Assembly (NCBI GenBank): GCA_021159845.1
Contig: JAGHDS010000512.1
Span: 1 to 7,464, forward strand
Direction: 5' to 3'
Source: Anaerolineae bacterium
Lineage (GTDB): Bacteria > Chloroflexota > Anaerolineae > DUEN01
DNA length: 7,464 bases
Shown: positions 1 to 4,673 of the stretch, piece after piece
Layout of the letters: each line of letters starts with the position of its first letter
How positions within the stretch are numbered: the stretch's first letter is position 1
Made by a program: the position numbers and the translations under genes
The notes under the pieces: model-generated
Told to the model about the DNA's origin: nothing
What the model saw: the letters and a program-made list of their open reading frames with translations, nothing else
Database searches by the model: none

Positions 1-2
1 AT

Positions 3-374
3 CCACCCGCCCGGGCCGCATACCAGATCACGCTGCCAGATGAGCCCACATTCCTCTGGCTGAGCCTGGCGATGGACCCGATGACCTGGGGCTGGGGCGG
101 TGATGGGGCGACGTTCGTCCTGACCATCAGCGATGGGGATAACGCATCGGAACTGCTACGCCAGCATGTGGGAAACAGCCCGGAGGACCAATGGTGGCAT
201 GATGTAACCGTAGACCTGACGCCGTGGCGTGGGAAGAGGGTTACTCTGACCTTCGGAGCCGAGCCGGGGCCGGCCAACGATTACACGGGCGACCGCGCCG
301 GATGGGGGATCATGAAGATCATGGCCGGAGAACCCAAGCGCCCTATGGCTGTTCCCCCTTCAGAAAACAAATAA
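3..374 (+). CDS. C-terminal end of a surface/extracellular beta-sandwich (carbohydrate-binding-like) protein, 5' truncated
   Basis: The reading frame is open from the left edge (first full codon at base 3) to a TAA at 372-374, giving 123 residues of a longer protein; the ATG at 72 is internal and has no ribosome-binding site. The segment is rich in Trp, Gly and Asp. It contains the pattern FVLTISDGD, then WWHDVTVDLTPWRGKRVTLTF, then GPANDYTGDRAGWG. In my experience this series (a 'VDLTPWAGQ-VTLTF-ETDPGP-AGWG' strand pattern) closes jelly-roll domains found in large exported or glycosidase-like proteins of Chloroflexota and related bacteria. The function of the whole protein cannot be told from this tail. 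It converges on the amidase gene and its last 32 bases overlap that gene's 3' end, so no terminator fits between them. The domain type is an inference; the coding status is well supported. Confidence 0.75.
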   Translation, partial: PPARAAYQITLPDEPTFLWLSLAMDPMTWGWGGDGATFVLTISDGDNASELLRQHVGNSPEDQWWHDVTVDLTPWRGKRVTLTFGAEPGPANDYTGDRAGWGIMKIMAGEPKRPMAVPPSENK

Positions 375-1032
375 TTCCCCTCGCCAAGCCATAAACGACG
401 CGATCCTGCTCCTTGGTCAAGAGACGGCGATCCCCTCCCAGGAATCCCGTCTCGATGATCGCTGCAGGCGTCCTCGGATCGATCACGCGGAAGGCGTGAT
501 ATTGAGTCATATCATGGGTAATGCTGCTCTGATGGCGAGGAAGCCCGGTCGTCTCACCATACATCCGATACAGGCACGCGACCAGGCGGTCGTCCGCGTC
601 GGGGATGATGCTGAAGCTCGCCCGAGCGACTTTAAAGCCCGTGGCATCTATGCAGGAATCGGCATGAATGGAAAGCAGCGCGTCGGCGCGATAGCCAGGG
701 AGACGATCGTCGAACTCGCCGAGAACATCCACCTGGAGCCCGGCTTGTCGTAAGCGTTCGGCCAGCCGCACCGCTATCGCGTGGTTCACATCTACCTCTC
801 GCAGACCATCGGGGCATACGGCGCCGGAGTCGGATCCCGTATGCCCGGCGATCAGGCCTACCTTTCGTCCCTCCAGCCCGGGTATGGGAGTAAAAGGAGG
901 ATAGGGATCAATCATCCGGCTGACGCGAGCATCCAGATTACCCTTCCAGACCAGCAGCAAGCTGCCCGCCAGCGCCAGCAGAAAGAGGGCGAAAGCCAAT
1001 CGCTCCAACCGCTGTAAAACATCCTTGCGCAC
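343..1032 (-). CDS. N-acetylmuramoyl-L-alanine amidase (Amidase_3 family), membrane-anchored
   Basis: The enzyme would cleave the amide bond between N-acetylmuramic acid and L-Ala in peptidoglycan, outside the membrane. Numbering from the GTG at 1032 (229 aa), a hydrophobic segment at about residues 12-29 is a signal anchor, followed by the catalytic domain. The zinc ligands of the family are visible: H64 in AGHTGSDSGAV, E79 in LREVDVN and H123 in SIHAD. The catalytic Glu is E194 in AIIETGF. The insert with SIIPDADDR replaces the usual 'FSLNAN' region. The frame stays open to an ATG at 1065, but that ATG lies inside a promoter -10 box (1061-1066). The GTG at 1032 has GGGGGTG six bases upstream, so I prefer it; the ATG at 1047 has no visible Shine-Dalgarno sequence. 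The C-terminus overlaps the convergent gene by 32 bp. The family call is secure; the start is less so. Confidence 0.9.
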   Translation of the reverse strand: MRKDVLQRLERLAFALFLLALAGSLLLVWKGNLDARVSRMIDPYPPFTPIPGLEGRKVGLIAGHTGSDSGAVCPDGLREVDVNHAIAVRLAERLRQAGLQVDVLGEFDDRLPGYRADALLSIHADSCIDATGFKVARASFSIIPDADDRLVACLYRMYGETTGLPRHQSSITHDMTQYHAFRVIDPRTPAAIIETGFLGGDRRLLTKEQDRVVYGLARGIICFLKGEQP

Positions 1033-1038
1033 GGCCAG

Positions 1039-1045
1039 CACCCCC
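1039..1045 (-). promoter_or_regulatory. Ribosome-binding site deciding the amidase GTG start
   Basis: On the minus strand GGGGGTG lies six bases before GTG 1032-1030. It can pair with the anti-Shine-Dalgarno CACCTCC using one G-U pair. Neither ATG at 1065 nor ATG at 1047 has a comparable site, and the first falls within the -10 box. Confidence 0.45.
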
Positions 1046-1060
1046 ATCGAGGTTAGATGG

Positions 1061-1089
1061 ATCATACCCTCGAATGGGCTTCACGTCAA
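1061..1089 (-). promoter_or_regulatory. Sigma-70-type promoter of the amidase gene
   Basis: Reading the minus strand, TTGACG (1084-1089) is followed after exactly 17 bases by TATGAT (1061-1066); each hexamer matches the consensus in five of six positions. Transcription would begin near 1054. The -10 box covers the first in-frame ATG (1063-1065), so translation must start downstream. The promoter lies in an AT-rich gap (1066-1178) in which I see no strong terminator for the preceding M23 gene, so some read-through is possible. Confidence 0.6.
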
Positions 1090-1178
1090 AATAACAAATT
1101 AATACCACTTCTTTTCTTTTAACATAACTGAAATGTCTAGTAAATAAAGCTATGAAAAAGCGAGGTACAGGAGTGACA

Positions 1179-2141
1179 TCACTGTGGGGGAAGCAACGTC
1201 AGCGGATCGACAGCGACTCCGTAGTCGCGAATGACGAAATGGAGATGGGGACCTGTGGAGTGGCCTGTGGAGCCGATGAGGCCAATGGGCTGGCCCTTCT
1301 TCACGACCTCACCCTCACGCACGAGGATCGCGCTCAGATGGGCATATACGGTCACGTAATTGATATGATGATCAATGACGACCCGGTAGCCGAGGCCCTG
1401 GTTATTCCATCCCGCTCTGACCACCGTGCCGGTGTCCGCGGCGACGACAACCTCTCCGAAGTCCGCGGCGATGTCGATCGCCCGATGGTGCGCTGAGAAC
1501 CGTTGTGTGATTGGGCCTTTCACCGGCCAGACGAAATGGCCGTCGCCATAAGGCCACTCTTCCAGCGGCAACCCATTATCCGCCACGCGAGATGGAATCC
1601 GATGGCGCTTGAGGGGCCGATAGGAGCTCATAAAACGCGGATCTAGCGCTCCCCGAATCCGCAACCGCTGTCCTGGGTGCAAAACGTAGGGCGGGCCGTC
1701 CAGTTCATTCCACGCGTTGTCAACGATCACCTCAACCGGCACCCCGTACAGCGACGCTATGCTATCCAGTGTCTCCCCTCTGCGCACGATATGACACGCC
1801 GTGCCCAGGGCTGGGATCGCGAGCTTTTGCCCCGGGCGGATTGCGCTGGGGTCTTCGCTGGCGGACCGGGTGGCACAGGCCATGTCCGTCAGATCGCGAC
1901 CAAACTCGATGGCGATGCTGGCCAGCGTATCGTCGGGCTGTACCACATAGTCGATGGAGCTTTGAACCTCCCACCCATGCGGGGAGACGCCCGCCCCGGT
2001 AGCCTGTTGCCCATCGACCAGCGGCAAAAAGGCCCTGCGGGCAAAGATCCCCGGCGCGGCCGGCTCAGCCCACACGGCCTGGGTGAGCACCAGTAAGAGC
2101 CCACATGCCACCAATAGGGCAACCCATCGGCGGGGGAACAC
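1179..2141 (-). CDS. Secreted LysM-LysM-M23 peptidase (lysostaphin/NlpD-type peptidoglycan endopeptidase)
   Basis: This is a cell-wall hydrolase or divisome-activator type protein that should act on peptide cross-links outside the membrane. Numbered from the GTG at 2141 (320 aa): the signal peptide spans residues 1-25 with FPRR as n-region, a Leu/Val core and an AVWA cleavage site. LysM 1 spans about 64-109 (YVVQPDDTLASIA to PGQKLAIP) and LysM 2 about 116-162 (HIVRRGETLDSIA to PGQRLRIR). A linker follows, and then the M23 domain from about 205 to the end. Its metal ligands are present: H219 and D223 (HRAID), H268 (YAHL), and H299 and H301 in the HLH motif, so it should be catalytically active rather than a degenerate LytM activator. 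The frame extends to ATG 2168, but AAGGAG at 2149-2154 is ideally placed for GTG 2141 and gives a textbook signal peptide. It has its own promoter at 2204-2232. Confidence 0.93.
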   Translation of the reverse strand: MFPRRWVALLVACGLLLVLTQAVWAEPAAPGIFARRAFLPLVDGQQATGAGVSPHGWEVQSSIDYVVQPDDTLASIAIEFGRDLTDMACATRSASEDPSAIRPGQKLAIPALGTACHIVRRGETLDSIASLYGVPVEVIVDNAWNELDGPPYVLHPGQRLRIRGALDPRFMSSYRPLKRHRIPSRVADNGLPLEEWPYGDGHFVWPVKGPITQRFSAHHRAIDIAADFGEVVVAADTGTVVRAGWNNQGLGYRVVIDHHINYVTVYAHLSAILVREGEVVKKGQPIGLIGSTGHSTGPHLHFVIRDYGVAVDPLTLLPPQ

Positions 2142-2148
2142 AACCTGA

Positions 2149-2154
2149 CTCCTT
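2149..2154 (-). promoter_or_regulatory. Ribosome-binding site deciding the M23 peptidase GTG start
   Basis: AAGGAG on the minus strand lies seven bases before GTG 2141-2139. The upstream ATG at 2168 has no spaced Shine-Dalgarno sequence; the nearest purine run, TAGGG, abuts it. The shorter product begins directly with the basic n-region of the signal peptide. Confidence 0.65.
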
Positions 2155-2203
2155 CGATGAAGAGACATCCCTACGTCGGCGAATCATACCTTAATCGCTT
2201 CCG

Positions 2204-2232
2204 ATTATAAAGGGGGCAAAGCATTTGGTCAA
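2204..2232 (-). promoter_or_regulatory. Sigma-70-type promoter of the M23 peptidase gene
   Basis: On the minus strand TTGACC (2227-2232), 17 bases, then a perfect TATAAT (2204-2209). Transcription would begin near 2197, giving a leader of roughly 56 bases before GTG 2141. The site sits just downstream of the hairpin that closes the PDO transcript, so the M23 gene is probably an independent unit. Confidence 0.7.
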
Positions 2233-2259
2233 TCGGACAAAAGGGCTGGTGACACAGCA

Positions 2260-2289
2260 AGCGGGCTGGGGATCTCTCCCCAGCCCGCT
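2260..2289 (-). terminator. Perfect 12-bp hairpin after the PDO gene, without a U-tract
   Basis: AGCGGGCTGGGG (2260-2271) and its exact reverse complement (2278-2289) flank a 6-base loop, ending 22 bases downstream of the PDO stop at 2312. The stem is very GC-rich. On the minus strand it is followed by TGCTGTGTC rather than a run of T, so it is not a canonical intrinsic terminator. Its position suggests a transcript end, or a 3'-end stabiliser. Confidence 0.55.
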
Positions 2290-2311
2290 CACCTAGAGGG
2301 GGGTATGGGGC

Positions 2312-2983
2312 TCAGGCTGTGGTCTTTTCTGCTTCCACGGCCTGTAATAAGCGATCTACCATCATGGGCTCCGGAGCCGCGCCCTCGATGTGGTACTCCT
2401 CGTTGAAGATAATGCGAGGCACACCCATTACCTGGTATTTATCCGACAGAGTGGGGAACTCGATGGCCTCAACCATATCAGCTACGATGTAATCACTTTC
2501 TAATGCTAACTGGTGAGCCAGCCGGACGGACAGAGGACAATACGGGCATGTCGGTGTCACAAAAACCTGGATATGCACCGGGATCGCGATGTCCGCCACC
2601 GCCCGTTTGCTCTCATCAGCCAGTCCGGACTCGCCACTGGAGACCATCAAGACATCCTCCACCAGCGAGCTGAACTCATAGCCAGAAGGGATACCGTAGT
2701 AGCGAATCCCGTAATCCTTAGGATCCTCACCACCACGAGCGATCACGATAGCCGGCACTTTGTCGATCTTGTAAGCCTCTACTTGTTCCTTGTCATGATC
2801 GAAGTCGTATACCTCAACGTTAATCTTATCAGAAAGTGCTGCTAACTCCTCGACGATCTGCCGCGTTTCCCGACAATACTGGCACTGCATCTTCCGAGTG
2901 AATACTATCATTTTAACCGGATCAATCAGGTGCCCGAACTCCTTACGCAGCACCTCTTGATCGCGCTTGCTAATCAACGGCAT
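2312..2983 (-). CDS. Protein disulfide oxidoreductase (PDO), two glutaredoxin/thioredoxin-fold units with CQYC and CPYC active sites
   Basis: This is a cytosolic thiol-disulfide oxidoreductase of the PDO family, which forms, reduces or isomerises protein disulfides in thermophiles. Numbered from ATG 2983 (223 aa), the N-unit has C34-QY-C37 (in FTRKMQCQYC) with cis-Pro P77 in KVPAI. The C-unit has C146-PY-C149 (in VTPTCPYC) with cis-Pro P189 in GVPRI. The pair CQYC plus CPYC is the same as in the Pyrococcus furiosus PDO, and the length fits that family. An ATG at 2992 is also in frame, but AGGAG (2994-2998) is one base from it and ten from ATG 2983, so I chose the latter. The gene follows groES-osmC after a hairpin. 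I see no convincing promoter in 2993-3081. An alternative name is glutaredoxin-like YruB-type protein, but the double-domain structure makes PDO the better call. Confidence 0.92.
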   Translation of the reverse strand: MPLISKRDQEVLRKEFGHLIDPVKMIVFTRKMQCQYCRETRQIVEELAALSDKINVEVYDFDHDKEQVEAYKIDKVPAIVIARGGEDPKDYGIRYYGIPSGYEFSSLVEDVLMVSSGESGLADESKRAVADIAIPVHIQVFVTPTCPYCPLSVRLAHQLALESDYIVADMVEAIEFPTLSDKYQVMGVPRIIFNEEYHIEGAAPEPMMVDRLLQAVEAEKTTA

Positions 2984-3081
2984 AGTGCGCATTCTCCTGA
3001 TTTCGTTAGGCTTGTCTGCTCACTTAGATGCAATGAGCGTGCATAGGTTACACAATAGTTACCAAATTGAGATAGAATACG

Positions 3082-3120
3082 AAGCCGGTTGTCCTGACAG
3101 AAGACAACCGGCTTGTCAGG
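3082..3120 (-). terminator. Hairpin after osmC with an overlapping alternative hairpin
   Basis: AAGCCGGTTGTC (3082-3093) pairs perfectly with 3103-3114 across a 9-base loop. A second perfect inverted repeat, CCTGACA (3093-3099) with TGTCAGG (3114-3120), overlaps it at bases 3093 and 3114, so the two stems compete or interleave. The structure lies 31 bases beyond the osmC stop and about 100 bases before the PDO start. No T-run follows on the minus strand. It most likely marks the end of the groES-osmC transcript, with partial read-through into PDO possible. Confidence 0.55.
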
Positions 3121-3150
3121 TCGGTTGATCTGCCACAGTTTGGCTGAAAG

Positions 3151-3573
3151 TTATGCCTCCTCAATGCGAAAGCTGCTTGTGATGCGGACTGTTTTACTCA
3201 ACATCGCTGTAGCTGGGCAATACTTCTTCTCGGAGAGCTGGATGGCTCGTTCAACAGCCTGCGGCGCGATGTCATTCCCGCGTATAACATACTCCACGTG
3301 GATCTCCGTGTAGACACGCGGGTGCCGCTCAGCCCGCTCCCCCCTCACGCTGACCTCAAAGCCTGTGACATCCTGGCGTTTCTTCCTCAAGATCGAGATA
3401 ACGTCCATAGCCGTGCAACCCGCCAGCCCGACCAACAGTAATTCCATGGGACGGAACCCCGCATCATGCCCACCGTGCTCGGTAGCGCCGTCCAGCGTCA
3501 CGACGTGCCCCGAGGATGCCGTCCCCTCGAACTCCATATCCCCTTGCCAGGTGACCTTTGCCTCTACTGCCAT
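3151..3573 (-). CDS. OsmC/Ohr-family thiol peroxidase-like protein
   Basis: OsmC-family proteins are small cytosolic dimers, many of which reduce organic hydroperoxides with a pair of cysteines. At 140 aa this is the usual length. The peroxidatic Cys is C53 in GLAGCTAMDV, at the start of the central helix preceded by RPMELLLVGL, and the second Cys is C119 in KKYCPATAML. Both are conserved in the family. The sequence resembles the YhfA-type branch more than Ohr, so the true substrate is uncertain. The ATG at 3573 lies 3 bases after the groES stop. Its ribosome-binding site AAGGA (3581-3585, 7-base spacing) is made from the last codons of groES, so the two genes are almost certainly co-transcribed and translationally coupled. 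That pairs an oxidant-defence protein with a co-chaperonin. Confidence 0.92.
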   Translation of the reverse strand: MAVEAKVTWQGDMEFEGTASSGHVVTLDGATEHGGHDAGFRPMELLLVGLAGCTAMDVISILRKKRQDVTGFEVSVRGERAERHPRVYTEIHVEYVIRGNDIAPQAVERAIQLSEKKYCPATAMLSKTVRITSSFRIEEA

Positions 3574-3576
3574 CGT

Positions 3577-3849
3577 TCAGTCCTTAATACGAGCAAGGAC
3601 ATCATTGACGTCGAGGATCAGGTAGTCAACACCATCGATACGAATCTCAGTGCCGCTATACTTGGCATAGAGCACATGATCTCCCACTTGGACGGGAAAA
3701 TCCTCCTCGTCCACATCGCCCAGGGCGATAACCTCACCGCGCTGTGGCTTTTCCTTGGCCGTCTCCGGTAAGATGATCCCGGAAGCGGTGCGCGATTCCT
3801 CCTCGATGACCTTGACTAGTAGACGATCGCCTAAAGGTTCTAGTTGCAT
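3577..3849 (-). CDS. groES: GroES co-chaperonin (Cpn10) with a shortened roof hairpin, not next to groEL
   Basis: GroES forms the heptameric lid of the GroEL folding chamber in the cytosol. The 90-aa protein opens with LEPLGDRLLVK and has a mobile loop (about residues 17-34) ending in a complete SGIILPETAKEKPQRGEV. It closes with the YSGTEIRIDGVDYLIL segment. Compared with E. coli GroES, the stretch between IALG (residue 44) and VGD (residue 55) is about six residues shorter, which trims the roof beta-hairpin that lines the top of the dome. GroEL-binding residues (I25, I26, L27) are kept. GGAGGAGGG (3858-3866) eight bases before ATG 3849 is a strong ribosome-binding site. No groEL is present anywhere in this window; the partner downstream is osmC. 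No CIRCE operator was found upstream. Confidence 0.95.
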   Translation of the reverse strand: MQLEPLGDRLLVKVIEEESRTASGIILPETAKEKPQRGEVIALGDVDEEDFPVQVGDHVLYAKYSGTEIRIDGVDYLILDVNDVLARIKD

Positions 3850-4069
3850 GTGTAAATCCCTCCTCCAAATTGTGATTGATGGAAAGCAAAGGTTTGGGAG
3901 GCCAAAGTAATATCTCGAGGGCCTCCCCTCTCACCTCGTAGACTTGATCCCACCCATATCTAAGGGGAGACCGGAACCTCGTTGGTCCCTCGCCTTCCCG
4001 TTCCCTGCCCCGCGCAAGATACCCTGCTCCTATTCTGAGCCCGGGGTTGAGTGCAACAAGTATCCCTGC
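3850..4069 (-). promoter_or_regulatory. Leader/upstream region of groES-osmC, no clear promoter
   Basis: This 220-base gap between the glutaredoxin-like gene and groES has no coding frame I would support. It contains an inverted repeat GGGAGGCC (3896-3903) / GGCCTCCC (3920-3927) around a 16-base AT-rich loop, placed about 47 bases before the groES start. I looked for TTGACA-N17-TATAAT and for CIRCE (TTAGCACTC-N9-GAGTGCTAA). Only a lone GCACTC half-site occurs (minus strand, around 4049-4054), with no partner. A weak TTGTTG-N16-CAGAAT pair around 4032-4060 is the best promoter candidate and is not convincing. Regulation may use an ECF-type or other promoter. Confidence 0.3.
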
Positions 4070-4321
4070 TTACCTCCTCAACCCTAGCAGCTTGTCGATC
4101 TTAGGCCGATCGAAGCCGATGATGATCTTGCCTCCGATGTCGATCACTGGCACTCCCATTTGCCCGGTGCGACGGACGATATCTCGTGCAGCCCGCGAGT
4201 CTCGGGATACATCCACATCCTTGAATCGTATTCTATGGCGTTTCAGATATCGCTTCACAGCATTACAATAAGTGCATGTAGGTGTTGTAAAGACGATGAC
4301 TCGTGGCTGAGTAGCTCCCAT
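4070..4321 (-). CDS. Small glutaredoxin-like protein (CTYC; NrdH/YruB type)
   Basis: A single-domain, 83-aa cytosolic thiol-disulfide reductant. The beta strand VIVFTT leads into the redox motif C16-TY-C19 at the start of helix 1. P58 in GQMGVPVI is the cis-Pro facing the active site, and IIGFDRPKIDKLL is the C-terminal signature of the glutaredoxin-like branch that includes NrdH redoxins and YruB-type proteins. It lacks the extra C-terminal helix of long glutaredoxins. The upstream GAGGGGG (4332-4338) is ten bases from ATG 4321. It lies 73 bases downstream of the anti-sigma stop with no hairpin terminator between, so it could be carried on the sigma/anti-sigma transcript. Whether it is reduced by a thioredoxin reductase or by a low-molecular-weight thiol cannot be told. 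Confidence 0.9.
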   Translation of the reverse strand: MGATQPRVIVFTTPTCTYCNAVKRYLKRHRIRFKDVDVSRDSRAARDIVRRTGQMGVPVIDIGGKIIIGFDRPKIDKLLGLRR

Positions 4322-4394
4322 CAGTCAAATTCCCCCTCTTCAAGATAGTGATGATCGTGCTCCCCCCTTAGGAGCAGCGCCTCTCGGCCGTGAT

Positions 4395-4673
4395 CTATGT
4401 ACCTTTATGAGCCCGATGATGCTTCAAATACGGCTCAAGGTCCAAGACCTTAAACAACCTCTCCTCGACATCTGCTGGCAATTCCGGCGGACTAGACATC
4501 TGATACAACAAGATCGTCTTTCGCAACGTATCCACGACGAGGCGACAATTCTCACATGCGGCCAGATGGGCCTCAATTTCCTGGCACAACGCCGCTTCCA
4601 GCTCTCCGTCGATGTAATCAGAGAAGAAAGCCAGGAATTGCCGGCAACCGTTGCGCTCATCAGTCCGTGCCAT
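4395..4673 (-). CDS. Zinc-finger (ZAS/zf-HC2) cytosolic anti-sigma factor, RsrA-like cysteine pattern
   Basis: The 92-aa protein should bind and silence the ECF sigma factor encoded immediately upstream. It has no membrane segment, so it acts in the cytosol. The key residues are C10, C30, H36, C40 and C43, with the HxxxCxxC core of the ZAS family in AHLAACENC. The spacing C10-x25-H36-x3-C40-x2-C43 is the same as the C11, H37, C41, C44 zinc site of Streptomyces RsrA, and C30 matches its C31. In RsrA that site loses zinc and forms a disulfide on oxidation. The C-terminal tail (about 60-92) replaces a transmembrane part. ATG 4673 has GGAGG (4682-4686) eight bases upstream and overlaps the sigma gene by 14 bases, implying translational coupling and matched stoichiometry. 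Redox sensing is inference. Confidence 0.88.
   Translation of the reverse strand: MARTDERNGCRQFLAFFSDYIDGELEAALCQEIEAHLAACENCRLVVDTLRKTILLYQMSSPPELPADVEERLFKVLDLEPYLKHHRAHKGT

Noticed and set aside
1172..1184. AGTGACATCACT dyad at the end of the M23 gene as a terminator
   Set aside because: At most 4-5 base pairs with a loop too small to be stable.
1152..1496. Plus-strand frame of 114 codons
   Set aside because: It lies antisense to the M23 domain, whose metal-binding motifs are intact, so it is a shadow frame.
2183..2188. Second TATGAT close to the M23 start as an alternative -10 box
   Set aside because: No -35-like hexamer lies 16-18 bases upstream, and the TATAAT at 2204-2209 has a proper partner.
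4041..4058. GAGTGC half-site as a possible CIRCE operator for groES
   Set aside because: The second half and the 9-base spacing are missing.
4359..4375. GCTCC...GGAGC hairpin between the anti-sigma and glutaredoxin-like genes as a terminator
   Set aside because: The stem is only 5 bp, has a 7-base loop and no T-run.
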